Assembly: GCA_003139995.1 (NCBI GenBank)
Contig: PLIC01000230.1
Span: 21,342 to 85,341, forward strand
DNA from: Candidatus Acidiflorens stordalenmirensis
Lineage (GTDB): Bacteria > Acidobacteriota > Terriglobia > Terriglobales > Acidobacteriaceae
Length of the DNA stretch: 64,000 nucleotides
Direction of reading: 5' to 3'
Part shown: positions 17,084 to 24,232 of the stretch, piece by piece
How positions within the stretch are numbered: position 1 is the stretch's first letter
Layout of the letters: each line of letters begins with the position of its first letter
Program-made: the position numbers and the translations under genes
Notes under the pieces: model-generated
Seen by the model: the letters and a program-made list of their open reading frames with translations, nothing else
Databases searched by the model: none
Told to the model about the DNA's origin: nothing

Positions 17084-18745
17084 ATGGCAACGGAAGAAGA
17101 GATCGCGCCAGATCCGTCCGCGGAAAAAGACGCGGGCCAGCCATGGCGACACCTTTTTCGCTGGCATTTTGCCGTCTTGCTGGCCGTCATCGTTTTCTTT
17201 GGAGCGATCCGCTGGCGCCTGGCGGACATGCCTTTGGAACGCGATGAGGGCGAGTACGCCTATGCCGGCCAACTCATCCTACAAGGCATTCCTCCCTACA
17301 AACTGGCCTACAACATGAAGCTGCCGGGGACTTATGCGGCCTATGCCACGGTCCTCGCGGTGTTTGGGCAGACGGGCCGCGGAATCCATCTTGCGCTCCT
17401 GTTTGTCAACGCGGTCTCTGTCATCCTGCTCTACGTGGTCGCGGCGCGCCTCTTCGGTCCGCTGGCTGGAACCATAGCGGGCGCGAGTTACGCCTCACTC
17501 TCCACGCACCAGGGCGTGTTTGGATTTGCGGCACACGCCACTCACTTCGTTGTGCTGGCGGCGCTCATAGGGCTCATCCTGCTCTTGTGGGCCGAAGAAA
17601 CGAGAAGCGCAGCTTCTTTTTTCTGGTGCGGCCTGGCGTTTGGCATTGCCTTCCTGATGAAGCAGCCCGGAATTTTGCTGGGCGCATTCGCGTTTTTCTA
17701 CCTGGCCGTGCAATGCTGGCCGAAAAACAAGCGCGAATGGGCGCCGTGGGCGAGAAACATGGGCGTCTTTCTGCTCGCGGGAGCGCTGCCGTTCGCACTG
17801 ACGTGCGCTCTACTTTACCGAGCTGGTGTTTTCCAGAATTTCTGGTTCTGGACTTTTACCTATGCGCGTCAGTACGCCTCCACCGTGCCCTGGCACGCGG
17901 GTTGGGGAGAGTTAACGACCAACTTCTCCAACATACTACGCTTAACCCCATGGCTCTGGGCACTCGCTCTCGTGGGCGTTTCCACCGTGTTTTGGAATCC
18001 CGCCGTCCGCCGGCATGCCGTGTTTGTCTTCGGGCTGCTGGTATTTTCTTTCGCTGCGGTGTGTCCCGGCCTTTATTTCAGGCAGCACTATTTCATTCCG
18101 TTGCTGCCCGCGATTGCCATCCTGATCGCGGTTGCCGTCACTTCCGCCATCCACTTGCTCACGACGAAATTCACATCTCGCTGGCTTCACGTCCTGCCAC
18201 TGATCGTGTTTGCCGCCGCATGGGGGCTGGCCATTCACCGTAACGCCCAGTTCTACTTCAAACTGACCCCGATTCAAGCGGCCGACTTGTTCTATTCCCC
18301 CAATCCATTTACGGAAGCGGTGCGAGTCGCCGAGTATCTGCGCGAGCACACCGCGCCCGCCGACACCATCATGGTATTTGGCTCGGAGCCGGAGATTTAC
18401 TTTGATGCGCATCGCCATTCCGCCAGCGGCTATATCTACACCTACAGCCTGATGGAAGACCAGCCTTACTGGCCTGCCATGCAGAAGCAGATGATGCAGG
18501 AAGTCGAAGCCAACCGGCCGGCTTATGTGGTCTTCGTCAATATCTCGTTTTCCTGGCTCTCCCGCCACGGGTCCCCGCAGGTTGTTGCCTTTCGCACTTG
18601 GATGAATCAGTACATTTCCAACGGCTTCGAAGAAGCCGGGATGGTCGAACTGGTCAATCCGGAATCGCGCTATTACTGGGGCGATGAAGCCCGCGAACAT
18701 CATCGCCCGGGCCTCGAAATCCTCATTTTCAAGCGGAAGGGCTGA
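17084..18745 (+). CDS. GT39/ArnT-like integral membrane glycosyltransferase
   Basis: 553 residues with about ten membrane helices. The first periplasmic loop carries the acidic LERDEGEYAYAGQ motif typical of polyprenyl-phosphate-sugar-dependent GT39/GT83 enzymes. A soluble C-terminal part (about 415-553) follows, with VFGSEPEIYFDAHR. Such enzymes move a sugar from a lipid carrier to protein, lipid A or surface glycan in the periplasm; the acceptor is unknown here. The ATG at 17084 is preceded by the aspS-derived duplicate, which may contribute its promoter. Confidence 0.82.
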   Translation: MATEEEIAPDPSAEKDAGQPWRHLFRWHFAVLLAVIVFFGAIRWRLADMPLERDEGEYAYAGQLILQGIPPYKLAYNMKLPGTYAAYATVLAVFGQTGRGIHLALLFVNAVSVILLYVVAARLFGPLAGTIAGASYASLSTHQGVFGFAAHATHFVVLAALIGLILLLWAEETRSAASFFWCGLAFGIAFLMKQPGILLGAFAFFYLAVQCWPKNKREWAPWARNMGVFLLAGALPFALTCALLYRAGVFQNFWFWTFTYARQYASTVPWHAGWGELTTNFSNILRLTPWLWALALVGVSTVFWNPAVRRHAVFVFGLLVFSFAAVCPGLYFRQHYFIPLLPAIAILIAVAVTSAIHLLTTKFTSRWLHVLPLIVFAAAWGLAIHRNAQFYFKLTPIQAADLFYSPNPFTEAVRVAEYLREHTAPADTIMVFGSEPEIYFDAHRHSASGYIYTYSLMEDQPYWPAMQKQMMQEVEANRPAYVVFVNISFSWLSRHGSPQVVAFRTWMNQYISNGFEEAGMVELVNPESRYYWGDEAREHHRPGLEILIFKRKG

Positions 18746-18796
18746 GATCTCCTCTTGACGGTTGGCGCGCATCTCCCGCCTCCCGCAGCTCTGATC

Positions 18797-18890
18797 CTCG
18801 TCCCATTTATAATCTTCGCTTCGGCTCACCGCCGTAAATCCGGCTAGACTAATTTCAGCTAGACCGATTTCGGCAAGACAAGGCGAAAAC
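18797..18890 (+). promoter_or_regulatory. Upstream region of aspS with TATAAT box, present in two copies
   Basis: TATAAT at 18808-18813 fits a -10 box, but no convincing -35 element is present at the right distance. The whole segment is repeated at 16843-16925 (there TATAGT). The call of promoter is inference from the box and the position. Confidence 0.35.
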
Positions 18891-20729
18891 GTGCTCGATT
18901 TCTTAGGCGACCTCAGGCGAACTCATATGTGCGGGGCCCTTCGGCTCTCCGATGCGGGCAAAAAAGTTGTGCTCATGGGATGGGTCAACCGCCGCCGCGA
19001 CCTTGGCCAGATCGTCTTCGTCGATCTGCGCGACCGCACCGGCGTGACGCAAGTCGTGTTCAATCACGAACTGAACGCCGCCGTTCATCAGAAGGCGGAA
19101 TCGCTGCGCAATGAGTTTGTGATCGCGGCCATCGGCACGGTCAAGCGCCGCGATGCCGACACCATCAATCCCAATATCCCAACAGGTGAAGTCGAACTGG
19201 TGGTGGAAGAGCTGCGCATTCTGAACGTGTCGAAGCCGCTGCCGTTTCTGCCTTCGGACACGGTGCTGGCGAACGAAGAGATGCGCCTGAAATATCGCTA
19301 CATCGACCTGCGCCGTGACGCCATGCAGTTCAACATCGAGTTGCGGCACAAGGTGGCGCTCGCGATCCGCGACAACCTGGCCGCGCAGGGCTTCTTCGAA
19401 ATCGAAACGCCGTTCATGACGCGCTCCACGCCCGAAGGCGCACGCGATTATCTCGTCCCCAGCCGCGTGTCGCCGGGATCGTTCTACGCGCTGCCGCAAT
19501 CGCCGCAACTGTTCAAGCAGATATTGATGATCTCGGGCTTCGACAAATATTTTCAGATCGTGCGCTGCTTTCGCGACGAAGATCTGCGCGCCGACCGCCA
19601 GCCCGAATTCACCCAGATCGATCTGGAAATGTCGTACCCGCAACCGGAGCGGGTTTGGGAAGTGGTGGAAGGCTTCCTGACTGCGGCGTTCAAAGCCGCG
19701 GGCCACGAGATCAAAACGCCGTTCCCGCGCATGGATTTCGACGATGCCATCCGGCAGTACGGCATCGACAAACCCGACCTGCGCTTGCCTGCCTTCACCG
19801 ATGTGGGCGATTGTTTTGCGCCGGATGAGCTTCAAGGGTTAGCCATAAATAAAGATTTGCCGGTGATTGCCATCCGCATTCCGCGCGTGGGCGAGCTTTC
19901 GCGCAAGGAGCGCGACGACATCAAGCCGCTCTTTGTCGCGAAGGGTGGAGCGCGCGTGTTCGAAGACTTCAAGCGCATCGAGAACAAATTCCCCGAGGCG
20001 GGCACGAGAGTTCGAGAGAAAGTCCGAGAAAAAGCGGGCGCCGCGGCCGACGATCTCCTGGTGCTGGTGGTAGGCTCGGCGCAGTCGGGCACAACCGGAG
20101 ACGCACATCCCGCCAATAAGCGCAATATCAGAGTTACACCCGCGGAAATGGCAATCTATGCCTCGGCCGGACTGCTGCGCGTGGCCCTGGCGCAGAAATA
20201 TTCCGACCGTCACCAGCTTTTCCAGAAAGGCGACTATCGCTTTCTGTGGGTAACGAACTTCCCCATGTTCGAGTGGGATGAAGGCGAGAGGCGTTGGAAC
20301 GCCGCGCATCATCCCTTCACCTCGCCGCACGATGAAGACATGGACAAACTGGAAACCGATCCAGCCATGGTGCGAGCGCTAGCCTACGACGTGGTGCTGA
20401 ATGGCACCGAGTTGGGATCGGGGTCGATCCGTATTCACCGCCAGGATGTGCAGAGCAGAATCTTCCACGCGCTCGGCATGACGGAAGAAGAAGCGCGCTC
20501 CCGCTTCGGCTTCTTCCTCGAAGCGCTCGAGTACGGAACACCCCCGCACGGCGGCATCGCGCTAGGCCTCGATCGCATCGTGATGATTCTCGCCGGAGCG
20601 GACAGCCTGCGAGAAGTAATTCCCTTCCCCAAAACCGCCGCCGCGAAGGATCTAATGATGGAAGCGCCCACCCCGGTGCCAGAAGGCCAGCTACGCGATT
20701 TGGGGATTGCGGTGGTAGTGAAGAAGTAG
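18891..20729 (+). CDS. aspS: Aspartyl-tRNA synthetase (bacterial type, possibly non-discriminating)
   Basis: A class IIb synthetase of 612 residues. It has an N-terminal OB-fold (LRRTHMCGALRLSDAGKKV and GWVNRRRDLG), motif 1 and motif 2 (FQIVRCFRDEDLRADRQPEFTQ split over 19550-19615), the bacterial GAD insertion (about 300-430) and motif 3 (GIALGLDRIVMIL). The start is GTG 18891; a shorter start at ATG 18927 would cut into the conserved RTH-x-C-G motif. No gatCAB is visible, so discriminating versus non-discriminating charging cannot be decided. Confidence 0.96.
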   Translation: MLDFLGDLRRTHMCGALRLSDAGKKVVLMGWVNRRRDLGQIVFVDLRDRTGVTQVVFNHELNAAVHQKAESLRNEFVIAAIGTVKRRDADTINPNIPTGEVELVVEELRILNVSKPLPFLPSDTVLANEEMRLKYRYIDLRRDAMQFNIELRHKVALAIRDNLAAQGFFEIETPFMTRSTPEGARDYLVPSRVSPGSFYALPQSPQLFKQILMISGFDKYFQIVRCFRDEDLRADRQPEFTQIDLEMSYPQPERVWEVVEGFLTAAFKAAGHEIKTPFPRMDFDDAIRQYGIDKPDLRLPAFTDVGDCFAPDELQGLAINKDLPVIAIRIPRVGELSRKERDDIKPLFVAKGGARVFEDFKRIENKFPEAGTRVREKVREKAGAAADDLLVLVVGSAQSGTTGDAHPANKRNIRVTPAEMAIYASAGLLRVALAQKYSDRHQLFQKGDYRFLWVTNFPMFEWDEGERRWNAAHHPFTSPHDEDMDKLETDPAMVRALAYDVVLNGTELGSGSIRIHRQDVQSRIFHALGMTEEEARSRFGFFLEALEYGTPPHGGIALGLDRIVMILAGADSLREVIPFPKTAAAKDLMMEAPTPVPEGQLRDLGIAVVVKK

Positions 20730-20754
20730 AGAGTGTTTAATAAATCGGCTTTGG

Positions 20755-20860
20755 GCAGGGCACGGCTTCACAGGCTGCGGAAAAACACTGATTCGTGTAG
20801 AGACGGGGCTTGCCCCGTCTCAGACTGCTGAAGAACTCTGGTTCGAGCAGGTTTTGGGTA
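20755..20860. repeat. Dispersed repeats with GAGACGGGG palindrome
   Basis: A perfect palindrome (20800-20808 with 20813-20821) of the GTAGAGACGGGGCTTGCCCC family sits between flanking GGGCACGGCTTCACAGGCTGCGG and GACTGCTGAAGAACTC blocks, all of which look like dispersed intergenic repeats. Confidence 0.7.
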
Positions 20861-20895
20861 GGGCATCGGCGGGTGGGCCACTGTAACGAAGATAT

Positions 20896-21026
20896 ATAAC
20901 GCGGGTTTGTCCTTGAACATTGACCGAAATAACTGGGGGTGCGCCACTTCTCACGCTTTTCGAGAAGCTTGCCCTGAGCGAAGCCGAAGGGTGGCCTGCC
21001 GAACCGCCGACACCGTCCGACTCCGC
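20896..21026 (+). repeat. RAYT-associated repeat, copy A
   Basis: A block of 131 bases nearly identical to 21949-22080 (copy C). Shared landmarks in order are ATAACGCGGGTTTGTC, GAAATAACTGGGGGTGCGCC, the CTTCTC...GAGAAG palindrome, GCTTGCCCTGAGCGAAGCC and CCGACACCG. It ends two bases before the RAYT stop codon. Confidence 0.85.
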
Positions 21027-21027
21027 T

Positions 21028-21606
21028 TTACGCGGCCGGAGGTCGGATCTTCATCTTAAGCACTTCCCACTCATTCACTCTTACCAGACCGGCCTCGCCC
21101 AGGAAGTAGGCGCGGAAACTGCTCCAGCGCCAGAGTTCCGGGGAGGCCACCAAACCGCGATTCACCGGATTCCGATGCATGTAGCGCAGTTTCTCGATGC
21201 GTTTGTGTTCGGTCCATACGTTGAAGTCGTAGAACCGCTTCTGTCAGATATGCTGCGCGGGGACCGGCGGGCGCCCCACTTCTCGCGCTTTTTGAGAAGT
21301 GGGCCCGGTGGATGCCCCGTTTCGTCCAGCCTCCGCGATTACGCGTCGCGCAAAGCCAAGTTTGAGAGCCTGCATCACGGTCGAAGGAGTCTTTACTTGC
21401 GGTTCGCTGATCAGCAAGTGAATATGTTCGGGCATGATCACGTAACCGGCCACAAAAAACTGATAGCGCCTGCGAACCTGCTCCAATACAGTCAGCAACA
21501 GGTCACGACGGCGCGCCGTGCCGAGCAACGGCTGTCGCCGATAACAACTGCAAGTGATGAAATGAAGGTTTCCGGCGCCGTAATAGCGCTTTAGATTGCC
21601 CCGCAT
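21028..21606 (-). pseudogene. REP-associated tyrosine transposase (RAYT), interrupted by an in-frame TGA
   Basis: A Y1_Tnp (IS200/IS605-like) transposase of the RAYT type. The HUH pair is in MPEHIHLLIS, and the family landmarks GNLHFITCSCYRR and FARRVI precede it. The first frame ends at TGA 21244-21246, but the same frame continues with QKRFYDFNVWTEHKR, LRYMHRNPVNRGLV and WRWSSFRAYFLG to TAA at 21028-21030. That is a normal RAYT C-terminus. In relatives the TGA position is a tryptophan (W-Q-[RK]-RFYDFNV), so TGG to TGA is the simplest event. A palindrome (21275-21303) is also inserted in frame just before it. The start may be the longer 21687; I chose the Met of MRGNLKRYYG. Confidence 0.85.
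21275..21303. repeat. CACTTCTC palindrome inside the RAYT gene
   Basis: Ten-base arms CCCACTTCTC and GAGAAGTGGG. It is in frame within the transposase and encodes the GPTSQKAREVG segment, which is absent from typical RAYT proteins. It is the same palindrome as in the flanking copies. Confidence 0.75.
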
Positions 21607-21699
21607 GGTCACAGAGTATCGGCGCAAGGAGATCGGCGCGGTGACGGCGCGCACCGTCCTATGGTGATGAAAGACTCTGCCCAGCAATCGCGGTAGAAG

Positions 21700-21776
21700 C
21701 CACTTCTCGAAAAGCGCGAGAAGTGGCGCACCCCAGTTATTTCGGTCAATGTAAGAGTGAAACCCGCATTATACTA
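21700..21776 (-). repeat. RAYT-associated repeat, copy B (inverted)
   Basis: Reverse orientation of the first part of copies A and C: palindrome 21700-21709 with 21717-21726, then GCGCACCCCAGTTATTTCGGTCAATG and ACCCGCATTATACT. With copy A it forms an inverted pair flanking the RAYT. Confidence 0.85.
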
Positions 21777-21948
21777 CCGACGGTGATGTCGCCCACCCGC
21801 CTGGCCCATCCTTTTATTCCGCTCAACTCTCGAGGGTGCCCCGCCCTTGTCGCGTTTTCTGCGACAGGGCGGGGATTTTGATTTCCTATCCACACCACGA
21901 CTTCCCTCTGTTCTCTCCTCCGGCGGGTGGGCCGTTTAACCGGAAAGT

Positions 21949-22080
21949 ATAATGCGGGTTTGTCTTTCAACGTTGAAGCGAAATAACTGGGGGTGCGCCA
22001 CTTCTCGCGTTTTTCGAGAAGCTTGCCCTGAGCGAAGCCGAAGGGTGGCCTGCCGAATCGCCGACACCGTTCGACTCCGC
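21949..22080 (+). repeat. RAYT-associated repeat, copy C
   Basis: A direct repeat of copy A (20896-21026) with only scattered substitutions. It is preceded by a GTGCCCCGCCCTTGTCGCG...GGCGGGG hairpin (about 21838-21874), which resembles the terminator region at 10650-10690. Confidence 0.85.
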
Positions 22081-22517
22081 CGGCTGCCCCACACACCACG
22101 CTCCCTGCGATGATCGGTATGCCGCGAGCATTCTCAATTCCGCAATCTGACCTCTGACCCTTTTTTCATCACAAACCATCTGTGCGCACCATCACAGACA
22201 TCCAACCCGGCCTGCACGATAATGACAATCTGATCGGCGCAGTCAGACGTGTGCCGCGGCCATTGCAGCCGCCCCAAGCCCATTTTGGGACAGTCTTTGA
22301 CAACCAAAAAGCAGCAGAATCGCCGCTAAGTCCTTTATTCTCAAAGACTTTATCCGTAAGTCGTTTAGAATCAAAGACCGTGGCGGAAATCTCCTCCTAA
22401 CCCTTTGATTCCAATAGGCAGGGGGGGGAGGGGGGTACCAGTACCAATTGGTTACTGCCTTGAGAGTACGACACGGAGAAATTACCGGCGATCCGAACCG
22501 GAACGCGGAGTAATCCG
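22081..22517. other. Non-coding stretch with degenerate direct repeats and a G-run
   Basis: No credible gene in this 437-base gap. Three degenerate copies of a TAAGTCCTTT...TCAAAGAC-type unit occur (about 22325-22347, 22354-22377 and 22399-22419), followed by an unusual purine run (22422-22436, mostly G) and GGTACCAGTACC. A CCCAAGCCCATTTTGGG hairpin lies near 22274. Confidence 0.5.
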
Positions 22518-23204
22518 CTAGCGCCTCGCCGCCAGTCGCTGCTCCACCAACTCCCCGATTCGATTGAGCACCTCGTCCTCGCTCATACTCGTCGAGTCGA
22601 GCACCACGGCATCATCGGCGGCCATCAGCGGAGAAGCCGCGCGCGTGCGGTCGCGCCGGTCGCGCTCACGAAGTTCCGCAGCCATCGCCTGCGCCGGTGC
22701 GCCCTTGACCTGCTGTTGGTCCAGCCGCCGCTGCTCGCGAATTACGGGATCGGCGTCGAGAAAAATTTTTAAATCGGCATCGGGAAAGACTCTTGTCCCA
22801 ATATCGCGTCCTTCCATCACGATGCCACCGCCGATGCCCATCTCGCGCTGCCGCGCCACCATCCACTCGCGCACCTTGGGATGCACCGAGATGCGCGACG
22901 CCGCTTCGGTCACATCGCGCTCCCGAATCCGCTGTGAAACGTCTTTCCCGTTGAGCAGGACCCGATTGCCGCCGATGGAGCGGTCGAGAGTAATGCGAGA
23001 CTCCTGCGCCATCTTCAGCAGCGCAGCTTCGTCGTCGAACGAGGCGTCCCACTCGATCGCGCGCAGAGCCAGCGCGCGGTACATCGCCCCGCTCTCCAGG
23101 TTCACGTAGCCGAGTTTGCGCGCCAGGCGGGAAGCGATCGTGCTCTTGCCGGCTCCGGCTGGGCCGTCAATGGCGATGATGAGTTTGCGTGGAGGATCGG
23201 TCAT
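22518..23204 (-). CDS. cmk: Cytidylate kinase
   Basis: 228-residue nucleoside monophosphate kinase phosphorylating CMP and dCMP. The P-loop is IDGPAGAGKST near the N-terminus, followed by the LESGAMYRALAL block that positions the nucleotide, the MEGRDIGTRVFPDA acceptor motif and the lid with RRLDQQQVKG and RERDRRDRTRAASPL. The start is ATG at 23204 (MTDPPRKL); the frame is open further up to 23228. The next gene upstream on the same strand starts at 24113 and ends 30 bases away, so co-transcription is likely. Confidence 0.95.
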   Translation of the reverse strand: MTDPPRKLIIAIDGPAGAGKSTIASRLARKLGYVNLESGAMYRALALRAIEWDASFDDEAALLKMAQESRITLDRSIGGNRVLLNGKDVSQRIRERDVTEAASRISVHPKVREWMVARQREMGIGGGIVMEGRDIGTRVFPDADLKIFLDADPVIREQRRLDQQQVKGAPAQAMAAELRERDRRDRTRAASPLMAADDAVVLDSTSMSEDEVLNRIGELVEQRLAARR

Positions 23205-23234
23205 CGTGGCGAACTCTGCATTGTACACGGAGCT

Positions 23235-24113
23235 TCAGCTCACGCGTTCTGGGCGCCGCTTGAGGACGTAGGCTTGTTTTGGCGGAGTTACCTGCAGCAG
23301 CGACTTGCTCCCTACGTGCACAAAGCTCAATTCGCGCGCCGAAAGCAAGGCATGGACTGCTTCTTTAACCCGCGTCCGCGGAACGAAGTTCGCGAGGAAG
23401 TTTTCGACCTCTCCTTCCTCCACGGCGATCACGCAATCGAGATATTTCGAGACCAGCGCCGAGAGTGCTTCGGCCACGGAAATTCCCACGCCTTCGCGCA
23501 CAACATCGGGCGCCCAGCGCGACAACTCGTCCCACACCGAACCTTCCTCCACCGTGTAATCCACGCGCGTGATGCGCAGCTTGGCCCACAGTTCGCTCAG
23601 CCCGCGATCGAGCCCGGCGTTCGAAACCGACCCGCCCAGCATCTCGCCCAGCTTCGTTTTCGAAATCGGTCCACGGTGCCGGATGATTTCGAAAGCGTCA
23701 CAGGCCAGCGGCGAATAAGGAGACCGCGGTCCGGTGGCAGGCGGCTGCTTCGGGTTGCGTTCGCCCACCAGCGAATAAAAATAAGGAAACACCGAGGCCG
23801 TCAGCAGGAAGGCATTGTTTTCGTCAAACAGCGGGGCCTCGTAGGCTGCCTGGTCGCGCAGCGCGCGCACCATCAGTTCGGTCGCCTCTCTTGCTCGCGC
23901 ATCGGCATAGGCGTGCTGGCGCGCCGGCAGCTTGTCATCGGCACCGACCCAGGCTCCGATGAAAGTCGGCAACAGAATCGCGGGCCGCATCGGATACATC
24001 AAACAAAATCCCACCGCCTCGAGGAAGGCGCGCGCGTCATCAAGAGTGCGCACGGGCTGGCCGTCGAGGCGCCACCGGTGTATGCGAGCCTGCAGAAGTT
24101 CCGGGCCGGTCAT
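23235..24113 (-). CDS. AlkZ-like / winged-helix protein of uncertain function
   Basis: 292 residues, cytoplasmic. A middle region (about 140-185) resembles a winged-helix domain (FEIIRHRGPISKTKLGEML, then LDRGLSELWAKLRITR), and the architecture recalls the AlkZ (YcaQ) DNA-glycosylase superfamily. I do not see a convincing catalytic QxQ motif, so glycosylase activity should not be assumed. It lies between cmk and mutL on the same strand, a location compatible with, but not proof of, a DNA-related role. Confidence 0.5.
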   Translation of the reverse strand: MTGPELLQARIHRWRLDGQPVRTLDDARAFLEAVGFCLMYPMRPAILLPTFIGAWVGADDKLPARQHAYADARAREATELMVRALRDQAAYEAPLFDENNAFLLTASVFPYFYSLVGERNPKQPPATGPRSPYSPLACDAFEIIRHRGPISKTKLGEMLGGSVSNAGLDRGLSELWAKLRITRVDYTVEEGSVWDELSRWAPDVVREGVGISVAEALSALVSKYLDCVIAVEEGEVENFLANFVPRTRVKEAVHALLSARELSFVHVGSKSLLQVTPPKQAYVLKRRPERVS

Positions 24114-24133
24114 GATTTCGATTAGAACACAGG

Positions 24134-24232
24134 CTGGCTCTTAGCTGTCAGCTCTTAGCTGTCAGCTCTCAGCCGTCAGGTTGCTCGCGCCAGTCTATAA
24201 AGAGGGAACTGACAGCTAAGAGCTGAGAGCTA
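24134..24232. repeat. Inverted pair of AGCTGTC heptad arrays ending in the mutL stop codon
   Basis: The left array (24134-24180) has units GCTCTTA, GCTGTCA, GCTCTTA, GCTGTCA, GCTCTCA, GCCGTCA. The right array (24207-24232) reads ACTGACAGCTAAGAGCTGAGAGCTA, the inverse. A spacer of about 26 bases separates them, so the RNA would fold into a long hairpin. The TAG of mutL (24230-24232) is part of the right array. Confidence 0.85.

Noticed and set aside
16948..17247. Small protein gene starting at ATG 16948
   Set aside because: Only the first 25 residues resemble an amidohydrolase tail. The rest is random and overlaps the glycosyltransferase start.
18903..19835. Minus-strand frame (310 codons) inside aspS
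   Set aside because: Antisense shadow; aspS motifs are continuous on the plus strand.
21244..21246. TGA recoded as tryptophan or selenocysteine
   Set aside because: All other genes here read TGA as stop and no selenocysteine-insertion structure is evident. A simple nonsense mutation is more likely.
20920..21594. Plus-strand frame of 224 codons across the RAYT region
   Set aside because: It is antisense to the transposase and built partly from repeat sequence.
24134..24232. CRISPR array at the regularly spaced heptads
   Set aside because: Units are seven bases without spacers, and the array is inverted on itself. No cas genes are present.
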